NCBI RefSeq assembly: GCF_009900715.1
Contig: NZ_JAAAJC010000002.1
Location: forward strand, 310,001-374,000
DNA length: 64,000 nucleotides
Reading direction: 5' to 3'
From: Halococcus salsus
GTDB taxonomy: Archaea > Halobacteriota > Halobacteria > Halobacteriales > Halococcaceae
Part shown: positions 27,423-35,639 of the stretch, piece after piece
How the letters are laid out: each line of letters opens with the position of its first letter
Numbering within the stretch: position 1 is the first letter of the stretch
Made by a program: the position numbers and the translations under genes
The notes under the pieces: model-generated
Seen by the model: only the letters and a program-made list of their open reading frames with translations
The model's database searches: none
What the model was told of the DNA's origin: nothing

Positions 27423-27652
27423 CTGCTAATTAGGCATCCGTAAAATACCGCTTCTGGCCAGTTAGTTGCATTTACTTACGTTTCATCGGATCGTGGTCAC
27501 GTTTCGTGCCAGTCAAAGATACTTCGAAGGATCGAGGTACCGAAAATATCCCGGATCGCGACCCGAGCGGGGTCCGACCGCGCGAGTGGTAGTGTGTGTC
27601 GCGCACGGGTAGCCGATGGTACGGTGAGTGACCCGAGGAAGCGTTCGGTGAG

Positions 27653-28393
27653 TCAGCCCTGGCGGTCCCAGTCGATCCAATCGTGTTCCCAGCCGGTTCG
27701 GCGCTCGGCGATCGCGCGTGCGCGCTCGCGGTCCTCGCGAACGGTGCGGTTTCGTTCGACGGAGTCGGACTGTTCGCCCTCGACGAGCAGGGGGGCGAAG
27801 CTCGTGGGACCGAACCGCGTCTCGTGCCCCGCGTCGTCGAGGGCGACGAGCGATTGGTCGCGCGTGCCGACCGGCATCACGAGCCGACTGCCCGGTGCGA
27901 GCTGGTCAGTGAGCGCGCGCGGCGGTCGCACGGCGGCGGCTTCGAGCAGTATCCGGTCGAAGGGAGCGTACTCCGCCAGCCCGTACGCGCCGTCGCGGCG
28001 GTCGACGAGGACGCCGCCGTAGCCCGCGCGCGAGAGGTTCTGCCGGGCGTCGAAGACCAGCCGACGCGAGATGTCGACGGCGTGGACGTGCTGTTGACCC
28101 GCGATCTCGGCACAGACCGCGGCGGTGTAGCCGACGCCCGCGCCCACGACCAGCACGCTGTCGCCGGGGGTCGGCGCGAGCGCCTCGATAAGGCGTGCGA
28201 CCGTGCTCGGGGCGAGGACCGCCGTTCCACGGTGGTCGAACGAGCGGTCGGCGTAGGCGGCCTGCTCCTCGGCGACGAACTCGTGGCGCGGGACCGCCCG
28301 GAGCGCGGCGCTCACGCTCGTGGTCTCGACGACCCCCTTGCTCTCGTGTTCGAGTCCCGCGACCATGTCGTCGCGCAACACCGCCGAATCCAT
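27653..28393 (-). CDS. Divergent protein-L-isoaspartate methyltransferase-like protein
   Basis: 246 residues. An SAM-binding segment DSVLVVGAGVGYTAAVCAEI (about 78-97) and VPRHEFVAEEQAAYAD place it in the PCMT family. The canonical substrate-binding ISAPHM segment found in the neighbouring paralogue is replaced by TAVLAPSTVARL, and a C-terminal extension of about 40 residues (ending WEHDWIDWD) follows. It may methylate a different target. The 230 bases between it and the beta-helix gene show no supported gene. Confidence 0.85.
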   Translation of the reverse strand: MDSAVLRDDMVAGLEHESKGVVETTSVSAALRAVPRHEFVAEEQAAYADRSFDHRGTAVLAPSTVARLIEALAPTPGDSVLVVGAGVGYTAAVCAEIAGQQHVHAVDISRRLVFDARQNLSRAGYGGVLVDRRDGAYGLAEYAPFDRILLEAAAVRPPRALTDQLAPGSRLVMPVGTRDQSLVALDDAGHETRFGPTSFAPLLVEGEQSDSVERNRTVREDRERARAIAERRTGWEHDWIDWDRQG

Positions 28394-28539
28394 ACCCGAG
28401 ATCCGTCCTCGTCGGTCTTGAATCGCGCGCCTTCGCCGGCCGGTCGAGGAATTCGCGACGACCGGTCAACCGCCGGCTCCGGTGCCGTATCGACGATCTC
28501 CACCGTCCGCCGGCGGTGCGGATGCTGTGGCGCGCGCTC

Positions 28540-28642
28540 GCGGTCGTACGCGAGCGAACGTGAGCGTGCGACCGCGAACACTGTGCGAGGGATGAGTGAG
28601 CGACCGGAGGGAGCGAACGAATCGGCTGGGGAGGCGTGTGGC
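28540..28642 (+). repeat. Degenerate repeat F, related to element E
   Basis: The 355-base gap between the two methyltransferase genes has no supported gene. Within it 28583-28642 matches 33250-33325: both read GTGCGAGGGATGAG, then a variable hairpin-like stretch (GAGCGACCGGAGGGAGCG here), then TCGGNTGGGGAGGCGTGTGGC. A GCGAGCGAACGTGAGCG stretch with flanking CGGTCG/CGACCG arms precedes it. It lacks the 3' outer-helix part of the A-E family. Confidence 0.5.
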
Positions 28643-28748
28643 CTGTGCGGGATGGCAGGGCGGTGCGGTCTCTCGTTTGGGTCGGGACTCGCGGTCGATT
28701 AGTGCTCTCCAACGGTGAGAAGTTCAACAGATCGACTGCCGGACCAGT

Positions 28749-29369
28749 TCAACCCTGCATTCGAACGAACCGAACCCCGCCGTGCTTCTCGACATCGAGA
28801 TCACCGTCTCCCTGTTTGGTCGCGCGCACGAGCGTTTGCCGTCGCGTGCCAACTGGCGCGACGATCCGACCCCCAGGCCGAACCTGCTCGACCACAGCGG
28901 CCGGAATTTCGGGGGCGGCACACGTCAGGTAGGCCGCGTCGTAGGGCGTGCCCTCGGGCCAGCCCTCGTGGCCGTCGCCCACGCGAACCTCGACGTCGTA
29001 GCCGAGTCGCGCGAGGCGCTCGCGGGTCGCGACCGCGAGGGGTTCGTAGTACTCGACGGAGCGGAGACGTCCGACCACTTCGGCGGTGACGGCGGCATGG
29101 TACCCACAGCCGGTGCCGATCTCGAGTACCGAGTCGTCGGGGTCGAGCGCGAGCAGGTCGGTCATCATCGCCACCATGTGGGGCGCGCTGATGGTCTGGC
29201 CCTCGCCGATCGGGAGCGGGCGGTCGTCGTAGGCCGACCCCCGCCGATTCTCGGGGACGAACTCGTGGCGCGGCACGGCCAGGAGCGCCTCGCGGGTCGA
29301 GTCGCGTTCGATACGGCCCTCGCGGTCGAGCTGCTCGACTAACCGCTCCCGTCGGGCTCGGGCGTCCAT
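28749..29369 (-). CDS. pcm: Protein-L-isoaspartate O-methyltransferase
   Basis: 206-residue repair enzyme that methylates isoaspartyl residues of damaged proteins using SAM. The substrate segment GEGQTISAPHMVAMM, motif I LEIGTGCGYHAAVTAEV and the GRIVAPVGTRRQ strand are canonical. It begins 1 base after the stop of the upstream zinc-finger gene, so they form one transcript; a divergent paralogue lies farther downstream on the same strand. Confidence 0.93.
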   Translation of the reverse strand: MDARARRERLVEQLDREGRIERDSTREALLAVPRHEFVPENRRGSAYDDRPLPIGEGQTISAPHMVAMMTDLLALDPDDSVLEIGTGCGYHAAVTAEVVGRLRSVEYYEPLAVATRERLARLGYDVEVRVGDGHEGWPEGTPYDAAYLTCAAPEIPAAVVEQVRPGGRIVAPVGTRRQTLVRATKQGDGDLDVEKHGGVRFVRMQG

Positions 29370-29370
29370 C

Positions 29371-30015
29371 TCACCACACGGACCACGCCGAGCTCGACTC
29401 GTCGTCGGCGTAGACCCGGTTGACGTCCTTCGCAAAGGCCATGTCGCCCTCGTGGTCGAGCCGGTCGAAGCCGTAGCCCGTGGCGTCGGGCCGGAGGTGG
29501 ATCCCTTTGACGGTGAACGACTCCTCGCCGAGGTCCTCGCGCTCGCCAACGGTGAACTCGTAGTCGCCGGGGACCCGGAGCTCCACACCCCTGGTCTCGT
29601 CGCCGCCGTCCGCGGGGTTGAGGGTGATGTCGACCCCGACGTTGCCCACGACCCGTGTCCAGACCGTCTCGATCTCCTCGGTGGTCGCGTCGTCGGTCCG
29701 CCCGCCCTCGACTTCGAGGCTCGTGATGCGGACGGTCAGCAGGGCCTCGGGGGTGTCGAGCACGAACTCCTCGCCGACCGCGAGGCGCTCGCCGGTGGGG
29801 ATCTCGGTCGTGGTCGAGAACGAGTCGCCGTCCTGGGAGACGATGACGTCGCGTTCGCGGGTCTCGGGCTCCTCGATCCGGACCTTGTGGACGTGGCTGC
29901 ACTCGCTGCAGCGAACCGTCGACTGGCTCCCGGGTTTGAGGACCTCGTGGACGACCGCGGTGTCGGGTGAACACGCCGGACAGGACGTCGCGACGCGTTC
30001 GGTGGCCTGAGTCAT
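29371..30015 (-). CDS. HVO_0476-family zinc-finger protein
   Basis: 214 residues. Two N-terminal Cys pairs, CPAC and CSEC, about 19 residues apart form a zinc ribbon of the haloarchaeal HVO_0476 family. The rest is a beta-rich domain with EFTVGEREDLGEESFTVKGIHLR, then FDRLDHEGDMAFAKDVNRVYA. Function unknown; the ribbon suggests nucleic-acid or protein binding. It is coupled to pcm by a 1-base gap. Confidence 0.85.
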   Translation of the reverse strand: MTQATERVATSCPACSPDTAVVHEVLKPGSQSTVRCSECSHVHKVRIEEPETRERDVIVSQDGDSFSTTTEIPTGERLAVGEEFVLDTPEALLTVRITSLEVEGGRTDDATTEEIETVWTRVVGNVGVDITLNPADGGDETRGVELRVPGDYEFTVGEREDLGEESFTVKGIHLRPDATGYGFDRLDHEGDMAFAKDVNRVYADDESSSAWSVW

Positions 30016-30084
30016 GCCGGCTCTATCGGGCGCGCGAATAAAAGCCGTGGTGGTCGTGCGTGGCTGGAGCGGTCCGTCCGGGCT

Positions 30085-30291
30085 TCAATCGGTGGTCGTG
30101 TCGACTCCGAACAGCCAATTTCCACCACAGAACCCAGTCAGCGCGTTCTGTAACAGTCCGAGGCCCGCGAGGCCGGTGATCAGGCACACGGTCTTCCGCC
30201 CCGACCGAAACGCGCTGATGGCGACCATGACCAGCCAGATGCCGACGGTCCCGCGAACGACCTGATCGGTCTCCCCGACGTTCTGTCGCAT
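30085..30291 (-). CDS. Small DUF2892-like membrane protein
   Basis: 68 residues starting MRQNVGETDQVVRGTVGIW, a pattern of DUF2892/YgaP-type membrane proteins: a polar start, then two hydrophobic segments (about 12-28 and 36-54) with a Cys in each. I use the ATG at 30291 because the family N-terminus begins there. It is divergent from the Bat-like regulator with an 84-base shared promoter region. Confidence 0.75.
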   Translation of the reverse strand: MRQNVGETDQVVRGTVGIWLVMVAISAFRSGRKTVCLITGLAGLGLLQNALTGFCGGNWLFGVDTTTD

Positions 30292-30343
30292 GGACGTCGT
30301 TTCGGTATCGACCGAGAAGTCAGTTCTCCCGTATTCGGATGGG

Positions 30344-30352
30344 GGATTTATC
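30344..30352 (+). promoter_or_regulatory. TATA box of the Bat-like regulator gene
   Basis: GGATTTATC lies 24-32 bases before the ATG at 30376, which predicts a leaderless transcript. Confidence 0.55.
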
Positions 30353-30375
30353 CCAGCACACACCAGCTAAGAACC

Positions 30376-31032
30376 ATGAAACGGGTTCGGATCACCCTCT
30401 CGCCATCCGATGCGTACCTCCCGCCGGTCTATCGGTTGCTTACCCGTGAGTCCCCGTTTCTTCGGCGGGTTCACATCGTCAACTGGAACGTCGCTGAGCC
30501 GCCGGTCGGGTTCCTCCTCCATATCTGGGGGGAGTACGAGCGATCGGAGGAAGCGCTCAGGTCCGGGGAGAACGTTCGGGACGTCGCGTTCTTTCCCGAG
30601 TCGGACGACGAAGCGTACTGCTTCCTCGCTGCCGAGTCGACGACCGTCGGACGGGCGCTGTTCGAGAACTTCACACGGGACGACCTCCTCACCGTCCCAC
30701 CGATCGAATGCCACCGAGACGGGAGCAGTACGTACAGCCTGATCGGGACGGAATCGGCGATCCAGAACGCCCTCGATGGGCTGCCCGAAGGGGTCAATGT
30801 GGAGATCAGGTCGGTAGGAACCGGGCGAATCACGGCGGGCGATACTCGTGACGACTTGTCCCCACGACAACGTGAAGCGGTACGTATCGCCGTCGAGATC
30901 GGCTACTACTCCGTCCCCCGGCGCGCGACGACCGAAGACGTCGCGCACGAACTCGAATGTACGGCTGCGACGGCCTCCGAGCATCTCCGCCGGGCGGAGT
31001 CACACGTGTTCACGTCGCTGTTCGAACCGTGA
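30376..31032 (+). CDS. Bat-like HTH-10 transcriptional regulator
   Basis: 218 residues. The N-terminal 150 residues form the alpha/beta region seen in bacterio-opsin-activator-like regulators. The C-terminus (about 160-215) is an HTH-10 DNA-binding domain with [33 protein letters not shown] and [13 protein letters not shown]. There is no PAS or GAF sensor domain. Such regulators are numerous in haloarchaea and the target cannot be read here. Its own TATA box is 24 bases upstream. Confidence 0.85.
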   Translation: MKRVRITLSPSDAYLPPVYRLLTRESPFLRRVHIVNWNVAEPPVGFLLHIWGEYERSEEALRSGENVRDVAFFPESDDEAYCFLAAESTTVGRALFENFTRDDLLTVPPIECHRDGSSTYSLIGTESAIQNALDGLPEGVNVEIRSVGTGRITAGDTRDDLSPRQREAVRIAVEIGYYSVPRRATTEDVAHELECTAATASEHLRRAESHVFTSLFEP

Positions 31033-31105
31033 GTCGGAGACCGGATCGAAGTCGATTCGACACGAATCCGAGGCGTGCGACCGTCCCGTGGCTTCGCCGC
31101 CCGTC

Positions 31106-32059
31106 CTACTCCGGGAGTTCGATTTCCTCGCCGTCGGCGTAGACGGTGGGGTCGCGCAGGATGCCGTCGAGGTGGAGCGGGGCCTGGGTGTCGCCGCCGA
31201 TGCCGTGGTCGTCGCCGATCGCGATGTGGACGGTACCGGCGGCTTTCTCGTCGAGGAGCACCGAGCCGACCAGTTCCGTGACGGCGACGTTGGTGCCGAT
31301 GCCGAGTTCGGCGAGGTTGTAGGCGTCCTCGCCCACCTCCTCCGCACCGCGCTCGACCTGTTCGCGGACGTTGTCGTCGGAGATCTCGGTGACGAAGCCG
31401 TCCTCGACTTCGAATTCGATCTCCCGGTCGAGCAGCCCGTGGGGCATCATCGTGCCGTCGACGACGTAGGTTCCCTCGGCGGTCTCGGGGCTGACGAACA
31501 CCTCGCCGGCGGGGAGGTTCGACATCACGCCCGCCTCGTGGACGATGCCGGTGTCCGCGAGCCACTCGTGCGCGCCGGGTTCGAAGGTGATGTCGGTACC
31601 CGCGGGCGACGTCACTCGGATCTCGTCGGCTCCCTCGACCGCGTCGAGCACGGTCTCACACGCGGACTCGATCTCGCGGTAGTCGGTGTTCAGCCCCGTG
31701 CGAAATACCTCCTCGGTGATGCCGGGGAGGGTGGCGATACGGGCACCGGCCTCGTTCGCGCGCGAACGCGCACGAGTGTGACTCAGACTCTTCGTGGTCG
31801 GGCAGAGCACCACGTCGCTGCTGCGCATCGTGGCCGCTACGGGCGTCGGGGGTTCGGTGCCGTGCTGGGAACCCGGCGGGTACCGGACGAGGACCGCGTC
31901 CTCGGTCACCTCGTGGGCGGCCTCGTAGAGCGCTTCACCGATGGCGAGACGGTCGTCGTCTGTCACCACGACGCACGATTCGTTCGACCGGAGCGCGAGA
32001 CACTGGTTGACGGCGGTCTCGGCCGCCCGTTCGAGGGGCGTCCCGTCTGCGTGGCTCAT
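31106..32059 (-). CDS. Aminopeptidase of the M29/leucyl-aminopeptidase type
   Basis: 317 residues resembling archaeal aminopeptidase-T-like proteins: [20 protein letters not shown]-like strand, then [22 protein letters not shown], and near the C-terminus [40 protein letters not shown], where Glu and His residues would bind metal. It likely trims N-terminal residues from peptides. It is convergent with the Bat-like gene (73-base gap) and divergent from the GAPDH gene. Confidence 0.85.
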   Translation of the reverse strand: MSHADGTPLERAAETAVNQCLALRSNESCVVVTDDDRLAIGEALYEAAHEVTEDAVLVRYPPGSQHGTEPPTPVAATMRSSDVVLCPTTKSLSHTRARSRANEAGARIATLPGITEEVFRTGLNTDYREIESACETVLDAVEGADEIRVTSPAGTDITFEPGAHEWLADTGIVHEAGVMSNLPAGEVFVSPETAEGTYVVDGTMMPHGLLDREIEFEVEDGFVTEISDDNVREQVERGAEEVGEDAYNLAELGIGTNVAVTELVGSVLLDEKAAGTVHIAIGDDHGIGGDTQAPLHLDGILRDPTVYADGEEIELPE

Positions 32060-32140
32060 GACCCGAGCACGGGGGCCGCGCGCTTAGGTTTTCGGCCGCC
32101 GCGCGAAACGGTTATGCCCGTCGCTCGAACACACGAAGAC

Positions 32141-33154
32141 ATGCTCAAGGTCGGCGTCAACGGCTACGGTACGATCGGCAAGCGCGTCGCGGACGCGGTC
32201 GCCGCCCAGCCGGACATGGAACTCGTGGGTGTGGCGAAAACGCGACCGAACTTCGAGGCCGAACGCGCTGTGGCGAAGGGCTATCCCTTGTACGCCGCCA
32301 TCGAGGAGCGCGCCGACCAGTTCGTGAAGGCCGACATCGAACTCGCGGGGTTGGTCGACGAACTCGTCGCGGAATCCGACGTCGTGGTCGACGCCACCCC
32401 ATCGGGGATCGGTGCGGAGAACAAGTCGCTCTACGAGGACCACGACACGCCCGCGCTCTACCAGGGCGGCGAGGACGCCGAGATGGTGGACGTGAGCTTC
32501 AACGCGCGCGCCAACTTCGCCGAGGCGAACGGGGCCGACCACGTCCGCGTGGTCTCGTGTAACACGACCGGCCTCTCGCGGCTCGTCGCGCCGCTCGAAG
32601 AGGAGTACGGGATCGAGAAGGTCCGCGCGACGCTGGTCCGGCGCGCCGGCGACCCCGCCCAGTCCGGGCGCGGTCCGGTCAACGACATCCTCCCGAACCC
32701 GATCTCGCTGCCGTCGCACCACGGCCCGGACGTGCAGACGATCTTCCCGGAGCTCGCCATCGACACGCTGGGGCTCAAGGTGCCGGCGACGCTGATGCAC
32801 ATGCACAGCGTGAACGTCTCGCTCGACGCCGAGCCGGACGCGGCGGAAGTCAGAGAACTCCTCGAAGACGAGTCGCGGCTGTTCGTCGTGCCCGAGAAAT
32901 TCGGGATCGACGGTGCGGGGAAGCTGAAGGAGTTCGCGCTCGACGCGGGGCGACCCCGAGGCGACCTCTGGGAGAACTGCCTCTGGGGCGAGTCGGTCTC
33001 GATGGAGGGCAACGACCTCTACCTGTTCCAGGCCATCCATCAGGAGTCCGACGTGGTGCCCGAGAACATCGACGCGGTGCGTGCGGTGGCGGGAACCGCC
33101 GATGCCGCCGAGAGCGTCGAGACCACCAACGACGCGCTCGGCATCGGGTTCTGA
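32141..33154 (+). CDS. gap: Type II glyceraldehyde-3-phosphate dehydrogenase
   Basis: 337 residues. It has the N-terminal Rossmann motif [17 protein letters not shown] and the catalytic Cys140 in SCNTTGLSR. This is the archaeal type II enzyme, which oxidises glyceraldehyde 3-phosphate with NAD(P) and in haloarchaea works mainly in gluconeogenesis. A TATA-like GGTTATGCC is about 30 bases before the ATG. Element E follows 30 bases beyond the stop. Confidence 0.96.
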   Translation: MLKVGVNGYGTIGKRVADAVAAQPDMELVGVAKTRPNFEAERAVAKGYPLYAAIEERADQFVKADIELAGLVDELVAESDVVVDATPSGIGAENKSLYEDHDTPALYQGGEDAEMVDVSFNARANFAEANGADHVRVVSCNTTGLSRLVAPLEEEYGIEKVRATLVRRAGDPAQSGRGPVNDILPNPISLPSHHGPDVQTIFPELAIDTLGLKVPATLMHMHSVNVSLDAEPDAAEVRELLEDESRLFVVPEKFGIDGAGKLKEFALDAGRPRGDLWENCLWGESVSMEGNDLYLFQAIHQESDVVPENIDAVRAVAGTADAAESVETTNDALGIGF

Positions 33155-33184
33155 GGGCCGTATCATTCCACGGATGGTCGCAAA

Positions 33185-33461
33185 TCAGTGCGCGGTGGCG
33201 CACGCACGCGACCGGTGCGAACGAAAGTGAGCGCCGGTCGCGAATCGGCGTGCGAGGGATGAGCACCGCAGAGAGTGAGCGAAGCGAACGACCGAGGAGC
33301 GCAGTCGGTTGGGGAGGCGTGTGGCGGTCGCGGGGTGGTGGCGGAAGGATTAGTGGTTGTACTGCGAGCGAACGAAGTGAGCGAGCAGCCTTTTTAGTCC
33401 AGGTTTTTCCTCCTCGGGTTGGCGAGCGAAGCGAGCCAACCCGAGGAGAAAAAAGTGGGAC
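33185..33461 (+). repeat. Dispersed structured intergenic element, copy E (chimeric)
   Basis: The 344-base gap 33155-33498 holds no gene. Its first half (33209-33325) has a long hairpin (GCGACCGG/CCGGTCGC arms) and the box shared with repeat F. Its second half contains 59 bases identical to copy A (33350-33408 against 8572-8630). The left arm GTCCAGGTTTTT (33397-33408) and right arm AAAAAAGTGGGAC (33449-33461) enclose a perfect 14-base-pair stem CTCCTCGGGTTGGC/GCCAACCCGAGGAG. It points toward the hsp20 gene at 33499. Confidence 0.7.
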
Positions 33462-33498
33462 GCGAACCCTTTTGACCCGCCCTCGCATACCACGGTGT

Positions 33499-33882
33499 AT
33501 GCAACCGGGCGACCGCGACGACCGCGACCCGTTCGAGGACATCTTCAACGAGATAGAGCGGATGATGGACGGGATGATGAACGGGAACGTCGACATCCAC
33601 ACCGACACCATCGACGGCACCGGTGCCCACGTCGACGTCTACGAGGACGGCGAGACGGTGCGCGTCGTCGCGGACCTCCCGGGGATCGAAAAGGACGCCA
33701 TCGACCTCACCTGCGACGGTCGCCAGCTCACCATCGAGGCCGCCGGCGACCGCCGCGAGGTCACCGAACGCGTGCGCCTCCCCACGCGGGTCGACGAGCG
33801 CTCGGCGAACGCGACCTACAACAACGGCATCCTCGAAGTCGTCTTCGAACGTAGCGACACCTCCGCCGACATCGATCTCTAG
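33499..33882 (+). CDS. hsp20: Small heat-shock protein Hsp20
   Basis: 127-residue small heat-shock protein that holds unfolding proteins. The N-terminus is Met- and Asp-rich; the alpha-crystallin domain (about 35-125) contains VRVVADLPGIEKDAIDLTC and the family motif NATYNNGILEVVFERSD. The C-terminal I-x-I anchor is reduced to DIDL. A TATA-like CCCTTTTGAC is about 25-34 bases upstream. The gene is bracketed by elements E and C, whose 3' ends both face it. Confidence 0.9.
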   Translation: MQPGDRDDRDPFEDIFNEIERMMDGMMNGNVDIHTDTIDGTGAHVDVYEDGETVRVVADLPGIEKDAIDLTCDGRQLTIEAAGDRREVTERVRLPTRVDERSANATYNNGILEVVFERSDTSADIDL

Positions 33883-34140
33883 AGCGTACCTTTTTACTTC
33901 GTCGGGTGCGCTCGCTGCGCTCGCGCACCACTCCTCGCAAAAATCTACGCTAAAAACGGCTGCTCGTTCGGCCTCCGGCCTCACTCGCGGGACAACACCA
34001 ACCTTTCCGCATCCTCTCCGCACAGCACCGCCGAAGCCCTCCGGCGCTCGTTTCACTCGCGCCGTCGCCCTTCATCCACCAGGTACCGCACCACCGCAAC
34101 CGCAGGCTGCACCGCCCCGCACCGCGACCGCGGTCGGCAG
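33883..34140 (-). repeat. Dispersed structured intergenic element, copy C
   Basis: Fills the gap between hsp20 and the ATP-grasp gene. Read on the minus strand: a GCGGTTGCGGT-rich start, box 1 at 34082-34030 with a perfect CGGCGC/GCGCCG hairpin between GGATGAAGGGCG and GAGGGCTTCGGC, a box-2 relative (34003-33938), left arm GCGTAGATTTTTGC (33950-33937) and right arm TAAAAAGGTACGCT (33896-33883). The arms pair as GCGTA/TACGC plus the A/T run. The right arm touches the hsp20 stop codon. Confidence 0.7.
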
Positions 34141-34143
34141 CGC

Positions 34144-35007
34144 TCAGACCTGGGCTTCGATGAGGTCCGCGAGGTCGTCGTAGAAACCGGACTCGTACTT
34201 CGTCGCGGCGTCGATGGTCGGCCGGGCGTTGGTCTCCGAGACCACCGCGCGGTCGTCGTTGACGAGCAGGTCGACCCCGAGCCAGGGGATGTCGAGGGTG
34301 GCCGCGGTTTGCTCGGCGAGCTCCCGGAGGTCGCTGGGGAGGTCGACCCCCTCGGCCTCGGCCCCGCGATGGACGTTGTGCTTCCAGCGACCCGTCGCCC
34401 GTTCGGGCTCGGGGAGTCGGCGCTCGACCGCACCCGCGTACGCCCCGTCGATACACATCGCGCGGTAGTCGGTCGCGTCCGGGAGGTACTCCTGAACGAG
34501 AAACGAGCGGTCGCCGGTCGCGGGGTCGTCGTGGATCAATCGGAGGTAGTCGGTCACACCGAGGAACGAATCGAGGTCGTCGACTTTCACCACGCCCGTG
34601 CCGCGGGTCGTGGAGTTCGGTTTGACCACGACGGGTGGCTCGAACTGCTCGAACGTCTCGACGAGCGAGGATTCGTCGATGGGGTCCGAGACGAGGACGC
34701 TTCGCGGGACCGGGAGGCCCGCACGCGAGAGGCGGGCGAGCACGTCGGCCTTGTTCCGCGAGGTCAGGATCGCCTCACGGTCGTTGACCCACGGCACGTC
34801 GAGCAACGCGTCGGCGACCCCGCCCTCGATGAGTCGCGAGGGATGGACGAAGCCGACGTCGAAACCGTCCCACTCGGAGCCGGGATCCGTCAACGGGATC
34901 GTCCGCTGGTCGGTGACGACGTGGTCGACCTCGATGTCGCGGTCGGCCAACGGCACACGCATCCGCTCGAACGTCTCCTTCCTGGTGGCGACCGCGAGCC
35001 TGGTCAT
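34144..35007 (-). CDS. RimK-like ATP-grasp ligase
   Basis: 287-residue ATP-grasp protein. The central domain shows PVVVKPNSTTRGTGVVKVDDL, FLVQEYLPDATDYRAMCIDG, GRWKHNVHRGAEAEGVDLP and the metal-binding VSETNARPTIDAATKYE, all typical of RimK/LysX-type ligases that form amide bonds between carboxylates and amines with ATP. The substrate (ribosomal S6-type glutamylation, coenzyme F420 or other) cannot be told from sequence. Single gene; its stop is followed directly by element C. Confidence 0.87.
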   Translation of the reverse strand: MTRLAVATRKETFERMRVPLADRDIEVDHVVTDQRTIPLTDPGSEWDGFDVGFVHPSRLIEGGVADALLDVPWVNDREAILTSRNKADVLARLSRAGLPVPRSVLVSDPIDESSLVETFEQFEPPVVVKPNSTTRGTGVVKVDDLDSFLGVTDYLRLIHDDPATGDRSFLVQEYLPDATDYRAMCIDGAYAGAVERRLPEPERATGRWKHNVHRGAEAEGVDLPSDLRELAEQTAATLDIPWLGVDLLVNDDRAVVSETNARPTIDAATKYESGFYDDLADLIEAQV

Positions 35008-35046
35008 ACCGTTTCAAAACCCGCCGGCGACAAAAGCGTTCGAAGT

Positions 35047-35577
35047 TCAGGCGACGAGCAGCTCTTCGCCGCGCTCGACGGTGACCGTACACGGGGTGCC
35101 GACCTTGTTGTACGCCCGACGGAGGGCGTCCTTCGCGACGTCGGCCTGGTCGGGCTCACACCAGATCGTGAAGAGGCGCTCGCCGGCGCTGATCCGCGCC
35201 GCGGTCCCGACGGGTTTGCCGAACGCCTGGCGCATCCCGTCGGAGACACGGTCCGCGCCCGCGCCGGTCGCCTGCTTGTTCTCCCGGAGGACGTGGTGGG
35301 GGAACTTCCGGAGGATCATCTTGTAGTTCCCTTCCCCGAGGTTCTTGATGAGGTACCGGTTCGCCGAGAGGCGCGAGGACTCCATCGCGCCGTGGCGGAT
35401 CTGGATCTCCTCGTCGACCGAGAGGCTGATCTGCACCGGGTACTCCTCGGGGTCGGTCCGGACGTCGCCCATCTTGTGCTGGGCGATGGTCGAGCCCGGA
35501 ATACCAGTAATGTACTCCTTGCGGGTGTACGCGGGCTTCGAGATCTCCCGGTACATCGAGGCGGGTTTGTCGGCCAT
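35047..35577 (-). CDS. rpl10e: 50S ribosomal protein L10e (uL16)
   Basis: 176 residues of archaeal L10e/uL16: [19 protein letters not shown] at the start, then [13 protein letters not shown] and the [25 protein letters not shown] loop that reaches toward the peptidyl-transferase centre. I start it at ATG 35577; upstream in-frame codons cross the TATA box. It shares a divergent promoter region with the hydroquinone-reductase-like gene. Confidence 0.96.
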   Translation of the reverse strand: MADKPASMYREISKPAYTRKEYITGIPGSTIAQHKMGDVRTDPEEYPVQISLSVDEEIQIRHGAMESSRLSANRYLIKNLGEGNYKMILRKFPHHVLRENKQATGAGADRVSDGMRQAFGKPVGTAARISAGERLFTIWCEPDQADVAKDALRRAYNKVGTPCTVTVERGEELLVA

Positions 35578-35601
35578 AGTACGAAGAGCAAGGCCGAGGG
35601 G

Positions 35602-35613
35602 CCGAATAAACCC
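35602..35613. promoter_or_regulatory. Shared TATA region of rpl10e and the hydroquinone-reductase-like gene
   Basis: The sequence CCGAATAAACCC (plus) reads GGGTTTATTCGG on the minus strand. It is 25-36 bases from the rpl10e ATG (35577) and 27-38 from the plus-strand ATG at 35640, so one A/T core could serve both directions. Confidence 0.5.
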
Positions 35614-35639
35614 ATCGAAGAAGGCCCACCACATGCCCT

